The notes under the pieces: generated by a model | What the model saw: only the letters and a program-made list of their open reading frames with translations | Databases searched by the model: none | What the model was told of the DNA's origin: nothing | Made by a program: the position numbers and the translations under genes | In this document: positions 54,061-62,750 of the stretch, piece by piece | How positions within the stretch are numbered: the first letter of the stretch is position 1 | Layout: the number at the start of each line of letters is the position of its first letter | Source: Mesorhizobium muleiense | Lineage (GTDB): Bacteria; Pseudomonadota; Alphaproteobacteria; Rhizobiales; Rhizobiaceae | NCBI RefSeq assembly: GCF_900099905.1 | Contig: NZ_FNEE01000001.1 | Span: 49,091 to 113,090, forward strand | Direction: 5' to 3' | DNA length: 64,000 nt

Positions 54061-54924
54061 ATGGCTCCGATGCGCAGCATCCGCCATCCCGGTCCGATCG
54101 CCTCGGAACGTTTCGCAGCGATGCCCTGCGCCGCAGAGCGGCTGACGCTGCGGCTCGAAGCCGGTCGCTCGATCAATGACGCCGTGGCGCAGGCCCTCGC
54201 GGTCGCCGGGTTCAGCGGCGGGTATATCCGCCTGCGCAACGCGCGGGTTGACCCAATGCGCTACGTCGTCCCCGCCGCCTCTCCAGATGGCACGCACGCC
54301 GCGTGGTACAGCGATATATCAGCGCCGGAAGGCATAACGGTCATCGAGGATGCGGGCCTTGTTGCCGGCCGGCGCGACGAACAGCCTTTTCTTCATTGCC
54401 ATGGCATCTGGCGAACACCCGATGGCGTGCGCCGCATGGGCCATCTCCTGCCGCTCGACTCGCACCTGGCGGAGCCGGTCGAGGTCACCGCCTGGGGTAT
54501 CGAGGGCGCACTGCTCGACGTGCACGACGACGCCGAGACGAATTTTCGCCTTTTCGCGCCGATCAGGGCTCCGCTCCTGGGTGAGCGCCGCGGCCGCCGC
54601 GCCGCCATCTGCACGGTAAGGCCCAACGAGGATATCGGCCAGGCGATCGAAGCCCTTTGCCGACGGCACGGCTTTGACCACGCCTCGATCCAGGGCATCG
54701 GCAGCCTGGTCGGCGCGGATTTCGACGACGGCTCGGCGGTCTCCTCCTATGCGACGGAAGTTCTCGTCACGGACGGCGCCGTGCGCTCCGGTCGTTGCAC
54801 GCTCCACATCGCGCTGGTCGGCATGGACGGTGTGATATCAGCAGGTCGCCTTCGCCGCGACGCTAACCCCGTCTGCGTGACGTTCGAACTGCTGGTTGTC
54901 TCATCCAATGAGGAACCTGCATAG
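54061..54924 (+). CDS. Protein with tandem PPC/DUF296 domains
   Basis: A 287-residue protein. The C-terminal half is a PPC (DUF296) domain: PNEDIGQAIEALCRRHGFDH, ASIQGIGSLVGADFDDG and HIALVGMDGVISAGRL. The N-terminal half (LTLRLEAGRSINDAVAQAL, SGGYIRLRNA, PFLHCHGIWR with its His-x-His, HLLPLDSHLAEPVEVTAWGI) appears to be a second PPC-like domain. PPC domains occur in plant AT-hook proteins and in bacterial proteins of unknown biochemical role, usually as trimers. The ATG is two bases after the SDR stop, so it is the end of the catabolic operon. Function unknown. Confidence 0.72.
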   Translation: MAPMRSIRHPGPIASERFAAMPCAAERLTLRLEAGRSINDAVAQALAVAGFSGGYIRLRNARVDPMRYVVPAASPDGTHAAWYSDISAPEGITVIEDAGLVAGRRDEQPFLHCHGIWRTPDGVRRMGHLLPLDSHLAEPVEVTAWGIEGALLDVHDDAETNFRLFAPIRAPLLGERRGRRAAICTVRPNEDIGQAIEALCRRHGFDHASIQGIGSLVGADFDDGSAVSSYATEVLVTDGAVRSGRCTLHIALVGMDGVISAGRLRRDANPVCVTFELLVVSSNEEPA

Positions 54925-55019
54925 TTGATGATGCTGACCACGCTGTGTGCCCTGTCGCTGCGGCCCCACTTGGTCGACCGTGGATCAGGATCATCCGAAA
55001 TTTAGGTTTCACGACCCGG

Positions 55020-56003
55020 TCAGAGCGGTTTTCGGATCCATTTTGCCAGGACCCCAACGATGCCTTCCCGGAACGACAGCACCGCGACAACGAAGATGAT
55101 GCCCTGGCCGATCGTGACCCAGTCGCCGAACGTCGCGAGGTAGTTCTGCATCGTGACGATGACTGCCGCGCCGACGATCGGTCCGAACACCGTGCCCATG
55201 CCGCCCAACAGCGTCATCAGCACGACTTCCCCGGACATCGTCCAGTAGACGTCGGTAAGCGACGCCAACTGGAACACGATGGCCTTGGTTGCGCCGGCGA
55301 CGCCGGCGAGCGTGGCCGACAGCACGAATACGGCGAGCTTGTAGCGGTTGACCCGATAGCCCAGCGAGATCGCGCGCGGCTCGTTCTCGCGGATCGCCTT
55401 CAACACCTGGCCAAACGGCGAATGGATGATCCGATAGATCAGCAATATGCCGGCGAAGAAGATGGCGAGCACGAAGAAATAGAGAACTTCGCTCGAACGC
55501 AGGTCGATCAGCCCGAACAGATGGCCGCGCGGCACGGCCTGGATGCCGTCCTCGCCGCCGGTAAACGCCGCCTGCAGCGAGAAGAAATAGATCATCTGCG
55601 CAAAAGCCAGCGTCACCATGGCGAAATAGATGCCGTGGCGGCGAATGGCGAGCGAGCCGATGGCGAGACCGAGCACCGCTGCCACCAGCGTGCCCGCGAT
55701 AATGGCAAGTTCAGGCGTCAGGCCCCACACCTTTGCCGCATGGGCCGAGACGTAGCTCGCCATGCCGAAATAGGCCGCATGGCCGAAGGACAGGAGACCG
55801 CCAAAGCCGAGCAACAGGTTGAAGGCGCAGGCAAACAGCGCGAAGCACAGCACCTTCATGACAAAGATCGGATAGAGCAGAAATGGCGCGGCGACGAGGA
55901 AGACGAACAGCGCGGCGAAGATCGCAAGGTGATGACGGGGCATGCCCGCAGCGCCGACGGACGTTATGGCCGCCATAGCGATCGGGTTGGTGTCGGTTGT
56001 CAT
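55020..56003 (-). CDS. livM: Branched-chain amino acid-type ABC permease (LivM)
   Basis: A 327-residue membrane protein with about eight to ten helices. LivM motifs are NLLLGFGGLLSFGHAAYFGM, GLAIGSLAIRRHGIYFAMVT, RAISLGYRVNRYKLAVFVLS and LMTLLGGMGTVFGPIVGAAV. The start ATG overlaps the livH stop by one base; a longer frame upstream lies inside livH. It is the last gene of a minus-strand operon and forms the inner-membrane channel with LivH. Substrates of Liv-type systems include amino acids, urea, amides and aromatic acids. Confidence 0.9.
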   Translation of the reverse strand: MTTDTNPIAMAAITSVGAAGMPRHHLAIFAALFVFLVAAPFLLYPIFVMKVLCFALFACAFNLLLGFGGLLSFGHAAYFGMASYVSAHAAKVWGLTPELAIIAGTLVAAVLGLAIGSLAIRRHGIYFAMVTLAFAQMIYFFSLQAAFTGGEDGIQAVPRGHLFGLIDLRSSEVLYFFVLAIFFAGILLIYRIIHSPFGQVLKAIRENEPRAISLGYRVNRYKLAVFVLSATLAGVAGATKAIVFQLASLTDVYWTMSGEVVLMTLLGGMGTVFGPIVGAAVIVTMQNYLATFGDWVTIGQGIIFVVAVLSFREGIVGVLAKWIRKPL

Positions 56004-56890
56004 CACACACTCCGTCCAAACAGACCCGCGGGCTTGACCAACAGCACGAGCGCCATGATGACAAAGATCACCACCGCCGAGCCTTCCGGATAGAATACGC
56101 GGGTCAGCCCCTCGATCAGCCCGAGCCCGAAGCCGGTGAGGATCGAGCCCAGGATCGAGCCCATGCCGCCGATGACGACGACGGCGAAGACGACAATGAT
56201 CAGGTCTGCCCCCATGTTCGGATTGACTGCGTATATCGGCGCGGCGAGCACGCCGGCGAAACCCGCGAGTGCGACGCCGAAACCATAGGTGAGCGTGACC
56301 AGCAGCGGCACGTTGATGCCGAACGCGCCGACCATGGTCGGGTTCTCGGTCGCAGCCCTGAGATAGGCGCCAAGCCGGGTCTTTTCGATGATGAACCAGG
56401 TCGCAAGGCACACGATGAGGGAAGCCACGATCACCCAGGCGCGCGAATTCGGCAGGTACATGAAGCCGAGATTGTACCCGCCGTTCAGAAGCGGCGGCGG
56501 CGGGTACGGCAGGCCGGATACGCCGAAAAACTGGCGGAAGAAGCCGACGATGATCAGCGCCAGGCCGAATGTGAGAAGCAGCCCGTAGAGATGGTCGAGG
56601 TGATAGAGCCGTCGGATCAGGACGCGCTCAAGCACGATGCCGGTGACGCCGACAATCGGCGGGACGATGAACACAGCCCACCAGTAACCGACGCCAAGAT
56701 AGTTGAGCAGCATCCAGGCGCCGAAGGCGCCCAGCATGTACTGGGCGCCATGCGTGAAATTGATGATGTTCAGGAGACCGAAGATGACCGCCAGCCCGAG
56801 GCTCAGAACCGCATAGAAGGAGCCATTGATCAGCCCGAGCAGCAATTGCCCGAACAGGACCTGAGGCGGAATTCCAAGCAGTTCGAACAT
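56003..56890 (-). CDS. livH: Branched-chain amino acid-type ABC permease (LivH)
   Basis: A 295-residue membrane protein. Typical LivH motifs: GLINGSFYAVLSLGLAVIFG near the start, NIINFTHGAQYMLGAFGAW, and at the end FAVVVIGGMGSILGSILTGF, the coupling region. It overlaps livM by one base and is preceded by the binding-protein gene. It is convergent with the catabolic operon, separated from the PPC-protein gene only by livM and a 95-base gap. Confidence 0.9.
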   Translation of the reverse strand: MFELLGIPPQVLFGQLLLGLINGSFYAVLSLGLAVIFGLLNIINFTHGAQYMLGAFGAWMLLNYLGVGYWWAVFIVPPIVGVTGIVLERVLIRRLYHLDHLYGLLLTFGLALIIVGFFRQFFGVSGLPYPPPPLLNGGYNLGFMYLPNSRAWVIVASLIVCLATWFIIEKTRLGAYLRAATENPTMVGAFGINVPLLVTLTYGFGVALAGFAGVLAAPIYAVNPNMGADLIIVVFAVVVIGGMGSILGSILTGFGLGLIEGLTRVFYPEGSAVVIFVIMALVLLVKPAGLFGRSV

Positions 56891-56959
56891 GGTCGCTCCA
56901 GCTGACTTGTCGACAAAACAACGCGCCGAGCTGTTCGGCGCATCGTTGGCGAGGCTCGC

Positions 56960-58156
56960 TTACTTGACGAGCGAACAGCCGCCTTCGGCGAGCGGGCGGA
57001 ACGCTTTATCGGCCGGAATGGTGGCCACCGTCTCGAAATAGTCCCATGGAGCCTTCGATTGGTCCGGCTTCTTGACGCGGAACAGATACATGTCGTGCAG
57101 CTTGCGCCCGTCGGCGCGGATGGTGCCCTTGCCGAACAGCGGATCCTCGGTCGGCATTTCCTTCATTTTGGCCATCACCTTGGCCGCATCCTTGTCGCCG
57201 ACGGCCTCGACGGCCTTAAGGTAATGCAGGACAGAAGCGTAGACTCCGGCCTCGATCATCGAAGGCTTTTGTCCGGCATTCCGCTCCTGGAAACGGGCAG
57301 AGAACTCCCGCGTTTGATCGTTCTTGTCCCAGTAGAACGCGCTGGTGAGCACGAGGCCTTGCGCCACTTCGAGGCCAAGCGCATGCACGTCATTGATGAA
57401 CATCAGCAGGGCGGCGAGCGCCTGGCCGCCCTGCGTGATGCCAAATTCCGACGCCTGCTTGACCGCGTTGATCGTGTCGCCGCCGGCATTGGCGAGGCCG
57501 ACGACCTTGGCGCCCGACCCTTGCGCCTGCAGCAGGAAGGACGAAAAATCCTGGCCGGGGAAAGGATGACGGACGGCGCCGAGAACCTTGCCGCCCGATG
57601 CTTCGACGACCGCCGTCGTATCGCGCTCGAGCGCGTGGCCGAAGGCGTAGTCGGCTGTGACGAAGAACCAGCTGTCGCCGCCCTGTGCGACCATGGCCGA
57701 GCCCGTGCCGTTGGCAAGCGCCCAGGTGTCGTAGGTCCAGTGGACGGTGTTGGGCGAACAGGCTTTGCCGGTGAGGTCGGACGAGGCCGGACCCGAGGCG
57801 AGGAAGATCTTGTTCTTCTCCTTGGTGATCTCGTTGACGGCGAGCGCCACCGACGAGGTTGGCACATCGGCGATTACATCGACGTTTTCGGTGTCGTACC
57901 ACTGGCGGGCGATGTTCGAGCCGACGTCCGGCTTGTTCTGGTGGTCGGCGGAGACGATCGACACATTGATGCCCTTGTCCGTCGCCTTGAAGTCTTCGAC
58001 CGCCATCTGGGCCGCGATGACCGAGCCTTCGCCAGCGATGTCTGCATAGATGCCGGAACGGTCATTCAGAACGCCGATCTTGACATCTGTGGCGTAGGCC
58101 GCGCCGGCCATCAGCAGGCTCGCCGTCGAAGCCAGGACAAATCCCATTTTTTTCAT
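56960..58156 (-). CDS. Liv-type ABC transporter substrate-binding protein
   Basis: A 398-residue periplasmic protein with a signal peptide (MKKMGFVLASTASLLMAGAA, cleaved near AYA). The mature N-terminus VKIGVLNDRSGIYADIAGEG is the classic Leu/Ile/Val-binding opening, and the Peripla_BP_6 fold continues with DVIADVPTSSVALAVNEITK, FFVTADYAFGHALE and VRHPFPGQDFSSFLLQAQGS. GGAGGGAAG precedes the ATG. Binding proteins of this length in rhizobia often carry amides or aromatic acids rather than Leu/Ile/Val. It lies between livF and livH in the operon. Confidence 0.88.
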   Translation of the reverse strand: MKKMGFVLASTASLLMAGAAYATDVKIGVLNDRSGIYADIAGEGSVIAAQMAVEDFKATDKGINVSIVSADHQNKPDVGSNIARQWYDTENVDVIADVPTSSVALAVNEITKEKNKIFLASGPASSDLTGKACSPNTVHWTYDTWALANGTGSAMVAQGGDSWFFVTADYAFGHALERDTTAVVEASGGKVLGAVRHPFPGQDFSSFLLQAQGSGAKVVGLANAGGDTINAVKQASEFGITQGGQALAALLMFINDVHALGLEVAQGLVLTSAFYWDKNDQTREFSARFQERNAGQKPSMIEAGVYASVLHYLKAVEAVGDKDAAKVMAKMKEMPTEDPLFGKGTIRADGRKLHDMYLFRVKKPDQSKAPWDYFETVATIPADKAFRPLAEGGCSLVK

Positions 58157-58201
58157 CGCTACTTCCCTCCGATTGCGGCGCAACGCGCCGTTGATGATTG
58201 T

Positions 58202-58948
58202 CTAGACGCCGAGATAGGCGTGCAGCTTGTCGATGTTGGCGTCGAGTTCGTGGTTGGGGATGGTGTCGATCACGCGCCCCTGTTCCACCACGTAGTGACG
58301 GTCCGCGACCAACGCGGCGAAATGAAAGTTCTGTTCGACGAGCACGATCGTGAATCCCTCGTCCTTGAGCCGGGCAATGGTGCGGCCGATCTGCTGCACG
58401 ATGACCGGCGCAAGCCCTTCGGTCGGCTCGTCGAGCAGCAAGAGCTTGGCGCCCGTCCGCAAGATCCGGCCGATGGCGAGCATCTGCTGTTCGCCGCCCG
58501 ATAGCTTGGTGCCTTGGCTCGAAAGTCGTTCCTTCAGGTTCGGGAAGAGCTCGAAAATCTGCTCGACGGTGAGCCCACCGGGGCGCACCTGCGGCGGCAG
58601 CATCAAATTCTCCTCGACAGAGAGGCTGGAAAAGATCGCCCGTTCCTCGGGGCAGTAGGCGATGCCCATCTGTGCGATCAACCGCGACGGCAGCTTGATC
58701 GTTTCCCGACCTTCATAGGTGACCGAGCCCGAGCGCCTGGAAAGAATTCCCATGATCGCCTTCAGCGTCGTCGTCTTGCCGGCGCCATTGCGGCCGAGCA
58801 GCGTCACCACTTCACCTTCGCCAACCTCGAAACTGACGCCGTGAAGCACATGGCTCTCGCCGTACCAGCCCTGCAGGCCATCGACGCGAAGCAGGGGTCT
58901 CGTCGAGGGGCCAGCAGCCGGCCTGCTTGCAAGTTCAACTTCAGGCAT
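58202..58948 (-). CDS. livF: Liv-type ABC transporter ATP-binding protein (LivF)
   Basis: A 248-residue ATPase: Walker A GRNGAGKTT, signature KLSGGEQQMLAIGRIL, Walker B LLLLDEPTEGLAP, and VLVEQNFHFA, in which LivF proteins usually have VEQN. The start ATG 58948 overlaps the livG stop by eight bases; a longer frame upstream is an out-of-frame reading of livG. It pairs with LivG to drive the LivH/LivM channel. Confidence 0.92.
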   Translation of the reverse strand: MPEVELASRPAAGPSTRPLLRVDGLQGWYGESHVLHGVSFEVGEGEVVTLLGRNGAGKTTTLKAIMGILSRRSGSVTYEGRETIKLPSRLIAQMGIAYCPEERAIFSSLSVEENLMLPPQVRPGGLTVEQIFELFPNLKERLSSQGTKLSGGEQQMLAIGRILRTGAKLLLLDEPTEGLAPVIVQQIGRTIARLKDEGFTIVLVEQNFHFAALVADRHYVVEQGRVIDTIPNHELDANIDKLHAYLGV

Positions 58949-59696
58949 GTCCGGCCCCGATATAGGCTTCGATAACGCGCGGATCCTTGGAAACCGCAGC
59001 ATAGTCGCCTTCGGCGAGGACTTTGCCGCGAGCGAGCACAGTGATGCGGTTCGACAGCGAGGCGACGACCGACAGATTGTGCTCAACCATCAAAATGGTG
59101 CGGTTCTTGGAAATGCGCCGGATCAGCGCCGAGATGCGCTCGATGTCTTCTTGCGCCATGCCGGCCATGGGCTCGTCGAGAAGCAGCATTTCAGGGTTCA
59201 GCGCCAGCGTCGTCGCGATTTCAAGCGCGCGCTTGCGGCCGTAGGACAGATCGCTGGCGCGGATGTCTGAGAACGCGGTCAGGCCGACATCGGCGAGAAG
59301 CGCCGCACCCTCGCCATCGAACTTGGAGAGCACTTTTTCGGAGCGCCAGAAATCGAAACTGTCGCCGCGCCGGCGCTGCAGTGCGATGCGGACATTCTCG
59401 AGTGCCGTCATGTGCGGAAACACCGCCGATATCTGAAAGGAGCGCACAAGGCCCAGCCGCGCGATGTCGGCCGGCTGCATCTTGGTGATGTCGCGGCCTT
59501 GGTAGCGGATCGCGCCGCGCGTTGGCTGGAGGAATTTGGTCAATAGGTTGAAGAGGGTCGTCTTGCCTGCGCCGTTGGGGCCGATCAGCGCGTGGACCGA
59601 TCCTCGCTCCACCGTCAGGTTGACATTGTTGACAGCGACAAAGCCCCCAAATTCCTTAGTCAATCCCGCTGCTTCGAGGATCGCTCCGGAACTCAT
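58941..59696 (-). CDS. livG: Liv-type ABC transporter ATP-binding protein (LivG)
   Basis: A 251-residue ATPase: Walker A GPNGAGKTT, a Q-loop region in LVRSFQISAVFPHMTALENV, Walker B MLLLDEPMAGMAQ and MVEHNLSVV. The signature reads DLSYGRKRALEIATTL, the LSYG form normal for LivG. It is the first gene of the five-gene operon livG-livF-binding protein-livH-livM, so the promoter should lie in the 402-base gap upstream. Confidence 0.92.
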   Translation of the reverse strand: MSSGAILEAAGLTKEFGGFVAVNNVNLTVERGSVHALIGPNGAGKTTLFNLLTKFLQPTRGAIRYQGRDITKMQPADIARLGLVRSFQISAVFPHMTALENVRIALQRRRGDSFDFWRSEKVLSKFDGEGAALLADVGLTAFSDIRASDLSYGRKRALEIATTLALNPEMLLLDEPMAGMAQEDIERISALIRRISKNRTILMVEHNLSVVASLSNRITVLARGKVLAEGDYAAVSKDPRVIEAYIGAGHA

Positions 59697-60098
59697 GCGC
59701 GAAAGCCTTCGCCCATCATCGGCGTGAAAACGTGGAAACGGCTGCGAGGCTGCCCGCCCCCAGGGTGACTTCCATGGTTCCTCCCGTGGCTTTCCCGCCC
59801 CGCAACAAACGACCTAATGCACATCGCGTCAAGGCTGCAATTTTTCAGATGCGTCGGTTCGACAAACTTTTGAAGAGCGGTTCACGGTCGAGCGCATGTG
59901 CAGCGACTGCTTGGCGATCTATCGTTCGCTCTCGGAGGGCATAACGAAAGCACTTGGCTCTCGAAACAGGCGCTAAAAACACCGCAATAATGACTATATC
60001 TAGCTAACGGAGCAGGGAGATGGCTCGGCTGCCTGGCGTTAGCCGGCAGGGATCAGCGCCTGAGCCACTTGGCCGCTTCTGAACAGGAGAGGTTGACC
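59697..60098. promoter_or_regulatory. Divergent intergenic region, liv operon and amyloglucosidase
   Basis: This 402-base gap should carry the liv promoter on the minus strand and that of the debranching-type enzyme on the plus strand. AT-rich bases cluster near 59970-60000 (CTAAAAACACCGCAATAATG then ACTATATC). A 70-codon open frame at 59732-59944 has no family resemblance and is not called. No known operator was recognised. Confidence 0.4.
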
Positions 60099-62267
60099 AT
60101 GACCAGTCAACTGGAAGACCGCAAGCTTGATCCAGCCGTGGCGCTCCCGGCGATCGACGAGATGGCGCCGCGCGAGCCGCATCGGCAATTTGCGCTGAAG
60201 CACGAGGACTGCTTCGTCGTCTCAGACAGCTACGGCGACATACGCGGCACCGGCGACGGGCTTTTCCGCGACGACACGCGTGTACTGTCGCGCTTCCGTC
60301 TGTTCATCGGCGGCCGGATGCTGTCGCTGCTCGGCGCCTCGCTGTCGCAAGACAACATCCTGTTTACCGCCAATCTCACCAATCTGGCGACTATCGGGCC
60401 GAATGGCAGCGAAGCGTTGCCGGGCGTCGTCCACATCGACCGGACGCGGTTCATCTGGCAGGACCGCATGTTCGAACGCATCACCTTCACCAACTACTCC
60501 GCGCGCGAGGTGGTCCTGCCGGTTCGGCTCGACTTCGACGCCGATTTCCGTGACATGTTCGAGGTGCGCGGCACCACGCGCAGCCGCCGTGGTCGCGCCC
60601 ATGACGCGCTGGTCGGTGCGGCGAGCGTCACCTTCCGGTATGAAGGCCTCGACAATGTGGCCCGTCAATCGGTCATCGCATTCTCGTCCAAGCCCGATCA
60701 GCTGCATCCCAACCACGCCGATTTCCTCATTCTCGTGGCAAGGCGTGACAGCAGGGCACTGTACCTGGAGGTCGGTCACAGCGAAGCCGTCCCCTCCAGT
60801 GATCGCTTCCGCGCGGCCGCCGCGCGCGCCCGCTTTGCCATGCGCTCAAAGCGCCGGCAGGGCGCCACCGTGTTCAGCTCCGGCCGCGTGTTCAACGACT
60901 GGCTGACACGCACGCGCGCCGACATCGCGCTGCTGACGACGGATCTGGAGACGGGGCCATACCCCTATGCCGGCATCCCGTGGTTTTCGACGGCTTTCGG
61001 CCGCGATGGCGTCATTTCCGCCTTGCAGATGCTCTGGCTCAATCCCGAGCTTGCCCGTGGGGTACTGGCCTATCTTGCCCACTATCAGTCGACCGACACC
61101 TCTGTGTTCGATGATGCCGAACCCGGCAAGATCATGCATGAAACCCGCAAGGGAGAAATGGCTGTGCTGCGCGAGCTGCCGTTCGGCCGCTACTATGGCG
61201 GCGTCGACACCACGCCACTCTATGTCTACCTGGCTTCGTCCTACGCGGATCGCACCGGAGACGAGGCGTTCGTCGACCGTATGTGGGACTCGCTGGGCGC
61301 TGCCACTGCGTGGATGGAAGAGGTCGGAGCCCGCAACGGGGAAGGCTTTGTAACCTACAACAGGGCGGCCGACACGGGTCTGTTCAACCAAGGCTGGAAG
61401 GACAGTTCCGATGCCGTCTTCCATGCCGACGGCACCATCCCCAAAGGGCCGATCGCATTGGTCGAGGTGCAAGGTTATGCCTTCGCCGCATATCAAGGGA
61501 TGGCGGCGCTGGCCGCCAGGCGCGGCGACGACGCCAAGGCGGCGCACTGGAGCGCCCTGGCAGAGAGGATCCGTCAGGCGGTCGAGACGAATTTCTGGAT
61601 GCCGGACCGCGATTTCTATGCTTTGGCGATCGACGGAGAAGGCAAGCAATGCGCGGTCCGCACGTCCAACGCCGGTCACCTGCTTTATGTCGGGCTGCCG
61701 TCGGCGGAACGGGCGCAGGCACTTGCCAGCCAGTTGCTCTCTGCTCATCTTCATAGTGGCTGGGGCGTTCGCACACTGGCCGACGACGAGATCCCATTCA
61801 ACCCGATGTCATATCATAATGGCTCGATCTGGCCGCACGACACCGCGCTCTGCGCCTCCGGGCTCGCCCGCTATCACGAACGCGACAGCGTCGTGAAGCT
61901 GATGAGCGGTATGTTCGAGGCGGCGGTCCGTTTCAACATGCGGCTGCCAGAGCTGTTCTGCGGCTTTACGCGTGCGGCCAGCGATTCACCGGTGGCCTAC
62001 CCGGTCGCCTGCCTGCCGCAAGCCTGGTCGGCTGGCTCCGCTTTCATGATGCTGCAGGCCTGTCTGGGCATCCGGGTTGACGGCTGGAAGCGCGAGATCA
62101 CCGTCGAACGCCCGCGGCTGCCGATCGGCATCGACAACATCGTTATCCGCCACCTGGCCATCGGCGAGGCGAAAGTCGATCTCATCTTCGAGCGCATTGG
62201 CGACCGTGTTGCGTGTTATCTCGACCACCGCCATGAGGGTCTGGTGCCTCTGGTGGTGCGCTCATAA
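60099..62267 (+). CDS. Amylo-alpha-1,6-glucosidase (glycogen debranching type)
   Basis: A 722-residue protein. The N-terminal 200 residues are the GDE_N_bis domain (HEDCFVVSDSYGDIRGTGDG, LFRDDTRVLSRFRLFIGGRM). The C-terminal part is an (alpha/alpha)6 glycoside hydrolase barrel: GIPWFSTAFGRDGVISALQM with the usual catalytic-pocket Asp, YYGGVDTTPLYVYLASSY, NQGWKDSSDAVFHADG, and MSYHNGSIWPHDTALCASGL. Rhizobial relatives act on glycogen branch points or on other alpha-glucans. ATG 60099 has GGAGAGG upstream. There is no signal peptide, so it is cytoplasmic. No other glycogen gene is nearby. Confidence 0.87.
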   Translation: MTSQLEDRKLDPAVALPAIDEMAPREPHRQFALKHEDCFVVSDSYGDIRGTGDGLFRDDTRVLSRFRLFIGGRMLSLLGASLSQDNILFTANLTNLATIGPNGSEALPGVVHIDRTRFIWQDRMFERITFTNYSAREVVLPVRLDFDADFRDMFEVRGTTRSRRGRAHDALVGAASVTFRYEGLDNVARQSVIAFSSKPDQLHPNHADFLILVARRDSRALYLEVGHSEAVPSSDRFRAAAARARFAMRSKRRQGATVFSSGRVFNDWLTRTRADIALLTTDLETGPYPYAGIPWFSTAFGRDGVISALQMLWLNPELARGVLAYLAHYQSTDTSVFDDAEPGKIMHETRKGEMAVLRELPFGRYYGGVDTTPLYVYLASSYADRTGDEAFVDRMWDSLGAATAWMEEVGARNGEGFVTYNRAADTGLFNQGWKDSSDAVFHADGTIPKGPIALVEVQGYAFAAYQGMAALAARRGDDAKAAHWSALAERIRQAVETNFWMPDRDFYALAIDGEGKQCAVRTSNAGHLLYVGLPSAERAQALASQLLSAHLHSGWGVRTLADDEIPFNPMSYHNGSIWPHDTALCASGLARYHERDSVVKLMSGMFEAAVRFNMRLPELFCGFTRAASDSPVAYPVACLPQAWSAGSAFMMLQACLGIRVDGWKREITVERPRLPIGIDNIVIRHLAIGEAKVDLIFERIGDRVACYLDHRHEGLVPLVVRS

Positions 62268-62495
62268 CGCAGGCCGGCTCCCCATGCGCTCCGTGATGGA
62301 CACTGCCATCAATGACTACGGCGCAACTGGTACCTGCGCCGATCGCCAGCGCACCGACTGTAGGGTGGTACCTGCTGCATTTGCGAGCGCTGGATTGAGT
62401 CGCGCCTGGGTGAGCCTCGACCAGGGTAAGTCGCAATCTGAAGGAATGGCATACACAGCCAGCGCAGCGCAAAACCTGTACGGCGAATCCGCCTG

Positions 62496-62512
62496 AAGCT
62501 CCTTCGGAGCTT
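62496..62512 (+). terminator. Small hairpin after the amyloglucosidase gene
   Basis: AAGCTCC and GGAGCTT pair around a three-base loop, followed shortly by GGCTTTT. It lies 228 bases after the stop of the amyloglucosidase and 33 bases before the end of the convergent small gene, so it can serve as a weak terminator. The rest of 62268-62544 shows nothing else. Confidence 0.5.
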
Positions 62513-62544
62513 TGGCTTTTCGAGCGCATTGATTGGTCGTGAGT

Positions 62545-62718
62545 TTAGTTGGTCTTCAACTGGCCGACGCGGTTTTCGGCAATCCAGCGGGCGGCAAGCA
62601 CCAATGCGCCCATACTGAAATCCTTGCCGTGTTTGGCCACCATTTCTTCCGACAGCTTGGCGAGCCGTTCGAAGAATTCGTCCTTGCTCTCGTCCTCGGG
62701 GGTGGGTTCGGTTTGCAT
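62545..62718 (-). CDS. Small hypothetical acidic protein
   Basis: A 57-residue protein starting MQTEPTPEDESKDEFFERLA and ending GALVLAARWIAENRVGQLKTN. The first half is strongly acidic, the middle is helical (LAKLSEEMVAKHG), and a small amphipathic helix closes it. ATG 62718 is chosen because AAAGGAGCACAAA precedes it; an ATG 18 bases upstream lacks a site. It lies 32 bases after the beta-propeller gene on the same strand and may share its transcript. No family was recognised. Confidence 0.6.
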   Translation of the reverse strand: MQTEPTPEDESKDEFFERLAKLSEEMVAKHGKDFSMGALVLAARWIAENRVGQLKTN

Positions 62719-62750
62719 TTTGTGCTCCTTTTGCATGCGGCCTGCCTTTG

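Noticed and set aside
59732..59944. 70-codon plus-strand frame in the liv/amyloglucosidase gap
   Set aside because: No ribosome site, no family resemblance, and composition like random intergenic sequence.
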